From NCBI GenBank assembly GCA_019022495.1, contig JAFEKR010000002.1, forward strand, positions 2,666,001-2,730,000: a DNA stretch of 64,000 nt, written 5' to 3'. The DNA comes from Epichloe hybrida (taxonomy: Eukaryota > Ascomycota > Sordariomycetes > Hypocreales > Clavicipitaceae). Below, piece after piece: positions 1 through 10,619 of this stretch. The position numbers were made by a program, and so were the translations under genes. Every line of letters begins with the position of its first letter. The stretch's first letter is position 1. Under the pieces are notes generated by a model, which was not told where the DNA came from, made no database searches, and saw only the letters and a program-made list of their open reading frames with translations.

Positions 1-1
1 A

Positions 2-661
2 AACTGTCCCTGCCCACCTTCACCTGAAGGTGAGATCAGGGATTGGTCCGAGAATGCATCTCCGTTTCGAGGGAACACCATGGCTACGAACAAGTCGTCC
101 AGTATGGAATCTTTGGACGGCATAGGTACGCCTTTGACCAGCCCTAGTGAGACAAGGAGTCCTGTTCATACGGAATCTGCCAAGAGTGCATCGGAGAAGC
201 TGGTCGTTTTCCAGTCTGATCCTTCGCTGCCTGCACTACTCAGTGGAGCCAGCTCTGTGTCGGCCGACATGGAATCGGAACTCACGGGTCGACCTGGCCG
301 TCTAGGAAGACAACCCTCACGTCCTGAAGAATCATCCGAGGCTGTCACACCTCCCGCATTGTTGAAAGAGCCATCCGTGAGCCCCATTTTCAACCACACA
401 CCCGCCATGGAGAGTGATTCCTTGCGGCTGCATCTCGAGCACGACAGAGCCCAGTCTGATGTGGACATGGATTCATCAACACCCCACCTTGACGAAGATG
501 ATGAAAGCGATGATGGCATTTTTCTCATGGCCAAACCAAAGAAGAAGAAGAAGAAGTCCTCTCCAACCACCGCCGCGTCCCGCACCCGCCCTTTTGGGAA
601 CAAGAGACGGGACACTGGTGCAAGTACAGCGAGTAACGAAACAGCCAAAAAAGTCCTGTGA
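2..661 (+). CDS. 3' part of an unrecognised Ser-rich nuclear-type protein gene (5' end outside window)
   Basis: The frame is open from base 2 to the stop at 659-661, so this is probably the last exon or tail of a larger gene. The first in-frame ATG, at 80, has a good fungal context (ACCATGG) and would give 193 residues on its own. The visible protein is low complexity and rich in Ser, Thr, Pro and acidic residues. Near the C-terminus an acidic run (DEDDESDD) is followed by a hydrophobic patch (GIFLMAKP), a six-lysine run and basic segments that could act as a nuclear localisation signal. No catalytic domain is visible. The tail resembles the disordered C-termini of fungal kinases and regulators, but I do not recognise the family. 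Coding is supported by the long open frame, balanced composition and a following non-coding stretch. Whether 80 is the true start is unknown. Confidence 0.55.
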   Translation, partial: NCPCPPSPEGEIRDWSENASPFRGNTMATNKSSSMESLDGIGTPLTSPSETRSPVHTESAKSASEKLVVFQSDPSLPALLSGASSVSADMESELTGRPGRLGRQPSRPEESSEAVTPPALLKEPSVSPIFNHTPAMESDSLRLHLEHDRAQSDVDMDSSTPHLDEDDESDDGIFLMAKPKKKKKKSSPTTAASRTRPFGNKRRDTGASTASNETAKKVL

Positions 662-1815
662 CAAGCTGGATGGACATGTGCTTGTGTCCCGTATAAGTTG
701 GCCCTTAGCTCGCTTGGTCCCACCTCCTCAATTTCTTTTGTATTTATTCACCAACGTTATATGCGCACACGACATGACTTCGAGAACGAACATGGGGACA
801 CGTTTCATGCAGCCTGCCTAATGACCTCGGTGGAGCTTCAAACTGATGACTTCCTGCAAACAATGGACAACAGGACGGGCAAGTCACAAGTCAAACTTTG
901 CTGGACGTCTTTCCAATATACGTTTGTCAGCAGGGACGCTGACGACCAAAGCTTTCGTTTTGCTTTCCTTCCTCCGCCCTCCGGAGCTAGCCTCGGAGTG
1001 ATCGATACGTTTGGGGTGCACGGCGTCGTGTGTTATCTCTTGGGTTTCCAGTTTTCAACCCTTTCTTTCCTCAGCTCTTCTGGCAGGATCCAACAAGCCT
1101 GCATGCCACATTAGAATGATGTTTGGCGGTATTTGTCCATTAGTGGATGCAGATTCTTTTTTTTTTTTTTTTTTTTTTCCGCCGTTGTTAGGAATTTCGG
1201 GGGCGGCTTGAATGTCAAATCACGGTTCTGGGAGATTCACCATGATGATGTAGTTCTCCACGGTGTTTCTTGGCTGTCTTTTTCTTTCTTCCTTGACAAT
1301 TGCATGGGTCCACGGCGGCATTGCATATATAAATGTACCTGGGAAAGCCAGCTGTGAACTGACGGGGGTGATGGACTCTCTATTCGAGTTCATCTCAGAA
1401 AAGGGACACGAGCGAGGACATCATGGGACCGAGAGCTACAGTCTCTCCACTCTTGTCCAGGGAAATTCTTGTCCAGGGGAATTCCTAATATTGCCATGTA
1501 GTAGTATGCTGAAGTGACCACAAGTCACGTCAAAATCCTGTTTCTGAAGTGTTTCGTTGTGTTTCGTTTCATCTAGAGACAACCAGTCAGTCGTGACTTT
1601 GGCAGCCCTTGTGTGTATCCATCGGAACTAGGCATGTCAATGAAATGTTTTCAAGTCTACCCATTTCATTCCATCCAATGAGTAGCAAGACAGTATACTT
1701 ACTCGTCGCCGCAATGCGTAGTAAAAAAAAAAAAAAAAAAAAAAAAACATGGTGTACATTAAATGGCCATGAAGAGCTAGTCTCCCAATTCTTACCACTC
1801 TTAACAATGACGCCT
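662..1815. other. Intergenic, convergent 3' ends, with poly-T and poly-A tracts
   Basis: No convincing gene is seen between the + strand gene ending at 661 and ALG2 ending at 1816. The stretch presumably holds both 3' UTRs. It contains a run of 22 T (1157-1178) and a run of 25 A (1723-1747). Short open frames here lack codon bias and run through the homopolymers. Confidence 0.6.
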
Positions 1816-3486
1816 TTACGCCTTGGAGAAAACGACCAGAAATGCGGAAACCGCACTCGCGCCCACAAACACACTGAAAATAGCAACACTCAACACCGTG
1901 TTGAACAAGGGTGGAGTTCTCTTCATGGCCACCATCTCCGTGACGCTGTCCTCGAGCGTCTTGGCCATCTTGTCCCGGCCAAACAGGTCCTTCACGCGCT
2001 CTTCACCTGCGATACCCATCTTTGCGAGGTCCTCAAGAGACATGTCCAAGGCCTGCCGCATGACGTCTGACCAGGCATCAACGTCATCTGGGTCACGGAG
2101 CCATCCTGTCTGGGAGTCGGCTATGGTTTCCACAGGGCCGCCAGTATTGGCGGCCAGGACAGGGAGATGGGAGAGCATGGCTTCGAGGGGGACGATGCCG
2201 AAATGTTCGTTTGTGGGAGTGTAGACCAGGAGGTGGGAGGAGCGGAGGAGCGCGGATTTGAGGGTGTTGGGGACGGAAAGCAAAAAGAGGACTTGGGTGC
2301 CCGGTGGGACGCAGGACAAGGATGAGACGGCGGACAGGGCAGTCGGCGTGATGGTGTGGTGCGTGAGGGAGAGGGACGTGGTGAGGGTCTGGAGGGAGGC
2401 GTGGTAGGAGGCATTTTCGGAGACGCGGGGATCGTAGCCGCCTTGACATTGTGCGCGTTAGTGATGGGAATGCCGGAACAAGGGAAGAAAGACATAAGAC
2501 AGAGTTTTGAGGGAGACATGTCATGGATGGTGGTTGTTCCTGTTCTGTCACATACCGGCGATGACGAGACGGACGCCCTTGCGCTGTGGCTCGGGAATCT
2601 TGGCAAATGCCCGGATCGCCAGTCCGACATCTTTCTTCCTCTCAAACCGGTTGATGCTGAGTATCAACTTGGTAGCATCACCTTTGATCTTTTCTTCGCC
2701 ATCCATCTTGTCCGTCGTGACATGCGTGTCAACGCATGGATACACCACCTTGGTGACGACCTTGCTCGCCAGACCAGGCCACGTCTTGGCCACGATGTCC
2801 CGTGTGAATTTGGAGTTTACCGCCACGGCGTGAGCGAATCCCATGCTCCACTCCTCCACCCAGTCAAAGGGGACACGATACAGCCGCTTCACAAACGATT
2901 GCCTCCCCTGAGCGAGGAGCAGGTCCGGGAAGTGGCAGTAGAACAGGATGGGCACGTCTGGCGCGAGGAATTGCATGAGAGGTAGTCCTGCGGAGAGCTG
3001 ATCAACGATGAAGGCGCGAGGTCGAAGGGAGGGGAGTTCGCCGGTGAGAAATATCGTGAGCAGCAGGAGGATGTGGCGGAGGATGGCGCACAAGATGGTC
3101 AGTCTAGAGAAGATGGACATGGGAACCAAAGTGTTGCCGCGGACGCGGACGTCGAGAGTGCCTGGATAGATGATTTGTATTAGCATTCCCCTTCACAAGA
3201 CTGGCTCTATAGAAGAGGAACTCGTTTTTTTTTTTCGCTCTTCGCCGGGGGTGGGAGTGGGGGGTGGAGGTATCATGATGGTACCATCTCGGCATTCGTC
3301 AAAGCAGTGCTTCGGGTCGCAGTGGTTTGTGAAAATGACGACTCTGTGGCCACGGGATTGAAGGCCAACTGCGGCATCGACGACGAGACGCTCTGCGCCG
3401 CCAATGCCAAGGTCCGGGTGGAAGAAGACGATAGCTTCGGGTGTGGAATCGAGGGAGGGTGGCGGATCGGGGATGTCGTGGGCCAT
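1816..3486 (-). CDS. ALG2: Alpha-1,3/1,6-mannosyltransferase Alg2 (three exons)
   Basis: Alg2 adds the second and third mannose to the dolichol-linked N-glycan precursor on the cytosolic face of the ER. Exons on the minus strand are 3486-3285, 3161-2556 and 2441-1816. They join in frame to 477 residues, close to the yeast protein (about 500). Intron 1 (3284-3162) has a GTACCA donor, CTAATAC branch site and CAG acceptor. Intron 2 (2555-2442) has GTATGT, CTAAC and AAG. The protein starts MAHDIPDP. It has the GT4 N-terminal motif GIGGAERLVVDAAVGL, the glycogen-phosphorylase-type segment RFERKKDVGLAI and the GT4 E-x7-E motif (EHFGIVPLE, about residues 348-356). A hydrophobic C-terminal segment (about 447-474) is a likely ER anchor. 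In-frame ATGs exist upstream to 3744, but that extension is low complexity, so 3486 is preferred. Assignment is secure; the intron 1 donor is the weakest detail. Confidence 0.93.
2442..2555 (-). other. ALG2 intron 2
   Basis: Removal restores LVIAGGYDPRVSEN, a conserved Alg2 segment. The donor is GTATGT, the branch site is CACTAACG and the acceptor is CAAG. Confidence 0.9.
3162..3284 (-). other. ALG2 intron 1
   Basis: Removal joins DECRDG to TLDVRVRGN, the sequence expected in Alg2. The donor is GTACCA, a CTAATAC branch site lies about 20 nt before the acceptor, and the acceptor is CCAG. The intron contains a poly-A run on the coding strand. Confidence 0.85.
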
Positions 3487-3828
3487 GACGATGGTGATGG
3501 GCGATGGGCGATGGGCGATGGTGGTTTTGGCGGTTCGAAAGAGGAGGCACACGAAGGATGATCGTTGCTGGCGACGAGGAGGAGCTGGTGGGGTGAAGAT
3601 TTGAGTGTGTCCAGCGCTTGGCGGGGGTGTGTGGATAGCCTGGGCTGGCCTCTTGCCATCGGCAAGATTACCATCCCTTTTACGTTGGACACAGATGAGC
3701 GACGGGCATCTGGAACAGGCTTCTATCATCTTATCAATCACCACAATCCTTTTTGAAAAGCAGATAAATCTATTTCAAATGTGGGTAGGCAGCGTGCCGT
3801 AATACATGTTTCCAATTTGCATTTCGGC

Positions 3829-4779
3829 TCATGTCCCGCTATTGTGACGTCTTGAAGCCAATGCGACAGACCAGAGATCCTCTATTTGACGACCTGCCCT
3901 CGCATCTAGCCACATTGCCGAAGGCTTCGAGCCTGGCATTTCAAGAACAACTCCATCTCTATGCATAGTAGCAGGTGTGCCCGGGTCGGGGAGCTTTTCC
4001 CAGAGAACTCGCTCTGCAGTTAGCTCCGTATCATAAAGAGGCACAGCTTGGCGAAAATGTCTGAGCCAGTCTTCTTTTGGGAAGAAGTCATAGTGCCCCT
4101 TAGTGAATTCCCAGTACTCCGGGTACCATCCTGCAAAACCCCAGTCGATAATTGCGGCAACACGTCCATTCCTCACAATAATGTTTCTTGGGACCAGATC
4201 CCCATGTGTGAAACATGTTCGATAGGACGTAGTATGCACCTTTTCAACTTCCTCACCAAAGACTACCGCGATATCTTCCATACGCAGGTGACCTCGTGCT
4301 AAAGAATGGAATTCGTGATGATTAAAAGGGCCAAAGAAACGAGCACCAATCCGAACGTCATAGGCGGGATTTTGAAGAACAGAGGCGACGAGATCCTCTG
4401 CTGGAGGTTGGAGTTCGCGGAGAATAGAAACGTACTCCTTTATATCCGAAAAAATGGTCTTCTTCTGGTCTTGCGAGAGGCGACCCTCTTTTCTCCAAGC
4501 GGTATCCAGGTCTTCGCCCGTGATATATTCCATCTCGATGTATATATCCTGAGTCCGAGTAGTGTGGACTGCGTAGACTTTAGGTACGGGAATAGCTGTA
4601 TTCTTGGCGATGTACCGCATGGCCTCGACCTCGGGAGGACCACATGGTCCCTTGATGACGCGGTGTTGACTGACTCTCACTACGCCGCAAGTTACGCCGG
4701 AAGTGAGGGGTTTGTAGAGTTGTCTGCCTAGCCAAAGCCGGAACTGCAGTGGAAACAAGGTTCCAATGGATTGACCCAT
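3829..4779 (-). CDS. Phosphotransferase of the APH / kinase-like family
   Basis: This is an intronless 316-residue frame with the aminoglycoside-phosphotransferase (PF01636) fold markers. A possible ATP-binding lysine lies in VIKG (K43). The Brenner catalytic loop is THGDLVPRNIIV (H192, D194, N199), followed by the metal-binding aspartate in IIDWGFAG (D212). All catalytic residues are present. The segment WYPEYWEFTKGHYD is typical of the large fungal expansion of this family, whose substrates are mostly unknown; antibiotic resistance should not be assumed. Its start lies about 530 bp from the edge of the transposon nest and its stop about 340 bp upstream of the ALG2 start, in tandem with ALG2. 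Composition is normal, with no RIP scars despite the position. Confidence 0.85.
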   Translation of the reverse strand: MGQSIGTLFPLQFRLWLGRQLYKPLTSGVTCGVVRVSQHRVIKGPCGPPEVEAMRYIAKNTAIPVPKVYAVHTTRTQDIYIEMEYITGEDLDTAWRKEGRLSQDQKKTIFSDIKEYVSILRELQPPAEDLVASVLQNPAYDVRIGARFFGPFNHHEFHSLARGHLRMEDIAVVFGEEVEKVHTTSYRTCFTHGDLVPRNIIVRNGRVAAIIDWGFAGWYPEYWEFTKGHYDFFPKEDWLRHFRQAVPLYDTELTAERVLWEKLPDPGTPATMHRDGVVLEMPGSKPSAMWLDARAGRQIEDLWSVALASRRHNSGT

Positions 4780-5306
4780 CGATCCGAAATGAGTGTGGAT
4801 AATTAGAGGCGGAGATCGCTTGCTGGGTACAGGAGAGGATCGTGAAAGAAAAGAGAGGGTGGTGGGATGGAAGGGGTGGGGAAAAGAAAACGTGAAAGGG
4901 GAAAAGGGCGGCTAACACGTGGGCCCCAGTTTTCAGTAACGTTAAAGTGCACCTGTTGCTATCTTTAGATACAGAAGCGCGCGGCTCTGTACACGCGTAG
5001 CATTAACTAAGCCTAAAACAGACAAGGTACCTCCACACGTGTGTTCATGTAAGAAGATACCTCTTTGATTTATGTAATACTTAGGACTGCGCACTATGTA
5101 TTCTTTCCTTCGCGAATTCCTTACGCTCCTTTGCCACTCGCTTCACGTTTTAGGTCAGTCACATGGCGGCTATTAGCTAACCTAACCAGACCAGGCCCGC
5201 GTATACCCTACCAATGCATATCGATCCAGAGCCGCGCGCTTCCATTCGTTTCTCTATCCATTCGATAAGAAACCAGCTAACTTGCAGACCATACATCACA
5301 CTAATC
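4780..5306. other. Promoter-side spacer between APH-like gene and transposon nest
   Basis: No gene is seen. The minus-strand upstream region of the APH-like gene is CT-rich on its coding strand (about 4800-4915). Composition is normal up to about 5440, then falls abruptly into AT-rich DNA. The short open frame near 5065-5268 has no recognisable product. Confidence 0.5.
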
Positions 5307-5428
5307 AGGGAAAGCGGAGCTTGGCCTGCGTTTTGCGTTATAGCAAGGCGAGGCAAGAGGGTGAAGCGAAGCGAGGACCTCTAAATGCGCATACCGCGTT
5401 TCTTAAATGCGCATACCGCGTTAGTCCT
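5307..5428 (+). repeat. Left inverted repeat of E0
   Basis: This repeat contains two direct copies, 22 bp apart, of the unit TAAATGCGCATACCGCGTT, ending in TTAGTCCT at 5428. The inner 49 bp (5380-5428) match the right repeat at 48 of 49 positions. The outer AGGGAAAGCGG matches too, but here it is separated from the inner block by about 62 bp instead of about 20 bp, so the left end carries roughly 42 extra bases. Base composition is normal. Confidence 0.85.
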
Positions 5429-7226
5429 GATCCGGATAGACAGTCCACTTACATAATTTTAGTGTGGCTTATATCTGTTAATTTTCGCTGTTAATTGAGA
5501 TGCCTATTTATGCGATATTTAAAGGTATTAAATTTAATAAAAAAGCTATAATTAAAGCTATTATAACAGCGGATTATAGGGAATAAACTACATTTAACTT
5601 ATAGGTAGCTTAGAGAGATCATTAGGGAATAATTAACTTAGCGTTAGTGTGAATATAGGCATTAGTGTAGTAAAGCTTACTTTTATTAACTATAATAGAG
5701 GATTTTATATTATTCTTATTTATAAGGCTATAATTATATTTATAGTAGCTTATTATAAGCTTATAAGGGTATTAATAAGGGTATTAAATCACGTGGCTAG
5801 GCTAGCTAGTGTGTTATATTACCTACTATGGCTATTGCGTGTAATTCTACTACCGTAGCTTAAAGCTATAGATATTAATATGCCCCTACTACTATAGCTT
5901 AAAGCTAGTGTTAATGCTTATAATGCCTATAATAGTTATAATATAGTAAGCTTAATAGCTAATTAGTTCCTTCCCTTAGCGACTACCTAAGCTTATTCTA
6001 ATATATTATAAATCCTACCTAAACTTATAACTAAGCTAAGTATAGTATAAGGGCTATTATAGGCCTACTATTACCTACCTATATTATTAGGGTTAGGCTT
6101 GATTTCTATAGTAATTTAAGCCTATTACTTATTATAATTAGCTTTAGCTACTAGTAATAGTTAAAGTAAGTTAAAAGAAGTTTACTATTACTCTTTAATA
6201 TAGTAGTAATTATATAGCTATAAGGGATCTTAAATTATATTATAAACTAATAATTACATAAAGTCCTAGGTAATTTGCCTTCCTATTTATCCTTTACCTT
6301 CTAATATTACTAGATAACCTAATTAATTAGAAACTAGCTTAACTTATAGGCTAAAAGTTAAATAATTAGGTAAATATCCTAACTAATTTAGTAAGTCTTT
6401 AACTCTTTATTAAACTTTATAGAAAAGGAAGCCTTATAGCTTTAAATATATTCCTAAATATATTCCTAAAGCATATAAAGATTAATAAATTATAGCTTAT
6501 AATTTAACTTAAAATAGCTATAAGATCCCTCTATATAAGAGGTACTTAATATGCTAAAATTTTAGTTAGTATTAATAAAGAAAGCTACCTATTTATATTG
6601 CTATAGTAAATATATTAATTTAAGGTAAGTAATAATCTCTATAAGTAAGGTTAGTAAGGGTTTCCCTAGTTTAAATAACCTAGGCTAAACTTACCTTCTT
6701 ACTCTTAAAATTAGTGCTTAAGCTTACCCTAGTGCTTTTAAAAATTAGCCTTAGTAACTATAAATATTATAATACACTATGTATTATAAATACTAGAAGC
6801 TATAAGTAATGTATCTTTAATATTATAAAGAATAGGCTTTTTAAGAGCACTAGTAATAGATTAATCTATTACTCTAGCTATCTTTACTAGCTTAGAACTA
6901 AATTCTATAATATAATTTTCTTTATTATTCTAAGGTTAATTAGCATTATTAATAGGGTTATTATAAGGGTATACCTAGTGTAAAGTTAGTAGCCTTTTAC
7001 GTGCTAGTAGCTCTAGGATATTATAGTTATTAAGGTTTCTGTTACGTGTAGGTTTGGCACGATGTAAGGCGAATCCGTCAGAGGGGCTAATGGATCTGCT
7101 ATCATAAGGTTATACTAAGTTTGCTATAAGAGTTACTATTAGGTATAAGGTAAGATATCTAAAGAAGGTTAATTCTTTTTATCTAGAGTCTAAATCTAGT
7201 CTTATATACGCTTATATTTAGCTTCG
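5429..7226 (+). pseudogene. E0 left unique segment, RIP-degraded, with remnants of a coding frame
   Basis: This AT-rich DNA lies next to the left inverted repeat. An ATG at 5501 opens a short frame (MPIYAIFKGIKFNKK...) that soon meets TAA/TAG codons. Around 6390-6620 one + frame reads as a coherent basic, Tyr/Lys-rich protein if TAA/TAG are taken as former CAA/CAG. No domain is recognised. A patch at about 7040-7110 has normal GC, starts with TGTTACGTG and may be part of a short LTR-like repeat split by Gypsy 1; I could not find its other end. Confidence 0.35.
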
Positions 7227-7443
7227 TGTAAGGGCTTAGGCTTTGCCTAAGCATTGTTCGTATAGCAGTTAAAGAGGGAAGTGGTAAAAGTAGTTAGGGT
7301 AAGGAAAGGAGGCTTATATAAGTAGCTAAGGGGGTATAAGGGGCATTACTAAGGATAGCCTCTTACCCTTTTTCCTTTTTCCTTAAGTCTTTTAATACTA
7401 TATTAATGCCTTATTATAGTTACCTAGGGGCTAGTCTATAATA
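7227..7443 (+). repeat. 5' LTR of Gypsy copy 1
   Basis: 217 bp, starting TGTAAGGGCTTAGG and ending in ATAATA (former ATAACA, one RIP change). Same length as the other three LTRs of this family in the window. Confidence 0.9.
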
Positions 7444-7596
7444 ATTAAGAGACTTCCTTTAGTCCTTTTTAATAACTACTAAAAGATATAATAAAAATAC
7501 TAATAAATATATTAATAAATATAGTAAACATACTTTAACTATAAGACTAACCTAGCTAGGGGATAATAACTCCCCTATTTAATGCTATAGTATTAC

Positions 7597-7999
7597 CAGG
7601 CAATTGTACTCATGTAATTGTAATTGTTTGTAATTGTTTTGTTTATTTTTATATCTAGCTTATAATTAAAGATATTATCATATAAATTACGTAATCTTAT
7701 AGAGTAAAATTCTAAGATAAATACTATACAAAAAAGTGGGTCTAAAAGTGGATCGTTTAGCCGTAAATTAGAAAACAATATTTTTACCTGATTTTACTGC
7801 TAAAATGTAATTGTTTTTAGTATTTCTAATTACGGACGAAGGGCCCACTTTTGGACCCACTTTTTTGTATAGTATTTATCTTAGAATTTTACTCTATAAG
7901 ATTACGTAATTTATAGGATAATATCTTTAATTATAAGTTAGATATTAATTATTTAAGAAAAACGAACAATTACAAGATGTAATTGTTTACAATCCTCTA
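7597..7999. mobile_element. Fold-back hAT-like MITE (403 bp) inside Gypsy 1
   Basis: An 8-bp duplication AGTATTAC flanks it (7589-7596 and 8000-8007), and the empty site is seen in Gypsy copy 2. Ends are CAGGCAATTGTA and TACAATCCTCTA, an imperfect 12-bp inverted repeat. Inside, arms 7661-7742 and 7854-7937 are almost perfectly complementary, so the whole element folds into one hairpin. It contains no coding sequence. Eight-bp duplication and a CAG-type end point to the hAT superfamily. It is less RIP-damaged than its surroundings. Confidence 0.85.
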
Positions 8000-9426
8000 A
8001 GTATTACTAGTAGCTTAATAAGCCTAATTTAAGACACTTTAACTTATACTTAATAAGTAAATAGTAAAACTTATATACCTCTAATAATAAGTAGCTATAA
8101 ATACTATAAAACACTTAACTTAATTACCTATTATAGCCTAGCCTAATACCCTAATAGTAAACCTTACTTTACCTCTTATCTTTAACCAAGTCTTAACTAT
8201 ACCTAAGGTAAAATAAAAACCTATTCTTATAGGTAACCTATATAATAGTAATAAGGCCTTATTTACTATATAAAGGTTTCTAATAAAATATAAGCTATAG
8301 GTAAATAAGGACTTTATTAAAACTAATAAAAATAAGTAAATATTTATTTACTAAAACCTATTCTCTAAAGTCTAGTCCTAGGTAGTTACTTTCTTTAAAT
8401 AAGGTAATATTTATAATTTTAACCTAGCTAAATTCCTAGAATACCTTAGGTTTATATTCTTTAATTTATATAAGTAAGAGATAGCCCTTATAGAACTTAA
8501 CTAGATAAAATAAGGCCTAGGGGAGCTATTTTCTATATTTTTTATTTACTTTATAAAGAAGCTCTTATTAGTAAGAGGGGATTATTAAGGGAATAATATA
8601 AAGCTAGTAAAGCTTTAATAAGCACTTAATAAGTATTTAAAAGAAATTAGCATAGGCTAGGGTATTAGCTAGAGTATATAGTATATAGCTATTATATAGT
8701 ATTATAAGATTATAGTTAATATTAAGGCCCTTACTATAGAGAATAAGTACTAGTTTTAATATAAACTATAGCTAGCTAAACCTATACCTTAGACTAATTA
8801 TAAGGGTAATATACTAATAACTAAGGTATATATAGTAAGGACTTAATTAGGAAACTAGAATAAGCTAATTAAGGAAGAGAAGGGTCTAAAGCTAGCTATA
8901 AATATATAATAAGCTAAATAAGTATTAGAAGTAAAGTTAGCTAAATGCTATTAGGAAAGATATTACTTATAATATAGATCTAAGGACTACTATATTTAGG
9001 AGTATACCTTTCTCTTACCCTATCCCCTATAGGTTAGCATTAACTTACATAGAGTAAATAAGGAAAGTATAAATAAGAAAGTAAATATTCCCCTTATAGA
9101 AAATAAGTAGCCCCTAAGTAAAGTCTTATATAAGGGCAAGAAAGCTAACTATATACTATAATATAGAATAACTATTTAAGCTATATAGAGTTAGAGTAAG
9201 ATATAGTATAATATATAGACTAATTACTATTCTTAATTCCTATACTCTTTAATATATATTATTATATTAATATCTAGATTAATTATAGTTATAATTATTA
9301 TAGTGCTATAAGTAAGTTAGTAGTAAAATAGTTTAGCCTAGAGCTTATATAGTTACTAAAGAGAAGGTATATTTAGACTATAGTAAAAATAAAAAAGAAG
9401 GAAAAGAGAGTATAGGAGAATACCTC

Positions 9427-10243
9427 TGTTAAAAATAAGACCTATTTTTAGCCCTTTCTAGTTAAAGGACCTTTCTATTACTAGCTTGCATTGCAAGCCT
9501 GACAGCTGCACTGCAGCTGTCAACGGTCGCGAATGTGGCTGTCAATAGCTACGTCGTAGCTGTTAACAGCTGCGACTAACCGTGTGGATAACTAATCCAA
9601 ATCAATTGTTAATTGTGAATTATTTAATTGCGTTGTAGCTACAAGCGCAGCCATAACCGCAGCGCCACTAGTAATTAGGTAAGCTAGGGTGACGTAAGCA
9701 GGTTACCCTATAGCTATCTTTAACAGCGATTTTCTCTTTAACTAGAGGTTGTACAAAAGTCTTGCATATAGCAAATTAAAGCTAGAAGACAGGGCTTTCA
9801 TTTTATATAGGAATATTTTTTGGACTAAAATTTAGTGCATATAGGTTGCTAGTTTGTATAGTAGTGAGTTGATTTTTTGGATTTTATATACAAATGAATT
9901 TTACGGAAAATAAAAATTGGCCTATAAGACCTCTTTAGCAGTCCGGATCCACTAATATAGTTAGTAGGTATATAAGAGGAAGAAAATCGGTTTTAATCTA
10001 GCTAGATAGCTAGGCCTCTTAATCTAACAGTCGCATTGCCTATATAACGTCACTAAAATCAATTCTATTAGTATATAAGATATCGTAAAAGTCATCTAGA
10101 TTGAATTTAATTAGTTAATAACTGCCGAAACCTTCCGTTGCATTACGTTAAATATTTAACGTGGTGGCTCTATTAGTCCCTAACCGTAGAGCCGCACCTA
10201 TATAGCTGTTGCTAGCTGGCAACTAGCTCCCTATATTTCAATA
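9427..10243 (+). repeat. 5' LTR of Copia copy 1
   Basis: 817 bp, starting TGTTAAAAATAAGACC and ending TTTCAATA (former TTTCAACA). It contains GC-rich palindromic segments near 9486-9580. Confidence 0.92.
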
Positions 10244-10260
10244 GGTTATAAGCCTAGCCT
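10244..10260 (+). promoter_or_regulatory. Primer binding site, probably for a half initiator-Met tRNA
   Basis: Immediately after the 5' LTR is GGTTATAAGCCTAGCC. Reversing likely RIP changes gives GGTTATGAGCCCAGCC, which would pair with the anticodon-loop region of initiator tRNA-Met (CUCAUAACC), as in the Drosophila copia class. Copia copy 2 has the same site at 21989. Confidence 0.55.
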
Positions 10261-10300
10261 ATTACTATAAAATTCTTTCTAGTGCACTTTACGTACGGTT

Positions 10301-10619
10301 ATAGAAGACTTCCCTTCTATAAAACAGGAAGGACCCGCGAGATAAAAGCTATTCCCTTCTATAAAAAGGAATCATTATAGTTACAGAAGACTTCCCTTCT
10401 ATAAAATAGGAAGCGCATAAGCAATATAGAAGGTTTCCCTTTTATAAAAAGGAAGTTCAGCGAGGATAGAAGCTTTTCCCTTCTATAAAAAGGAAATTCA
10501 GTGAGAATAGAAGCTTTTCCCTTCTATAAAAAGGAAATTCAGCGCGAATAGAAGCTTTTCCCTTCTATAAAAAGGAATTTCAGTACAAATAGAAGACTTC
10601 CCTTCTATAAAATTAGAAG
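10301..10619 (+). repeat. Tandem hairpin/TATA array in the Copia leader, 8 units
   Basis: Eight units with a basic period of 41 bp lie between the primer site and the gag start. Each has the core CCCTTCTATAAAA flanked by a short stem. The stem bases differ between units but mostly stay paired (CTTCC/GGAAG, ATTCC/GGAAT, TTTCC/GGAAA). The array is present at the same place in Copia copy 2. Confidence 0.85.

Noticed and set aside
698..1114. 138-codon + strand frame downstream of the first gene
   Set aside because: No recognisable domain, ordinary 3' UTR position and no codon bias; overlaps other equally long frames.
3829..4779. Antibiotic resistance gene
   Set aside because: The APH-like fold is present, but fungi carry many such proteins with unrelated or unknown substrates; nothing points to aminoglycosides.
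7593..7778. Minus-strand 61-codon frame
   Set aside because: Falls inside the fold-back MITE and reads through its palindromic arm; not a gene.
10301..10619. CRISPR-like regularly spaced repeats
   Set aside because: A eukaryotic retrotransposon leader. Units are directly abutting variants with no unique spacers, and no cas genes are present.
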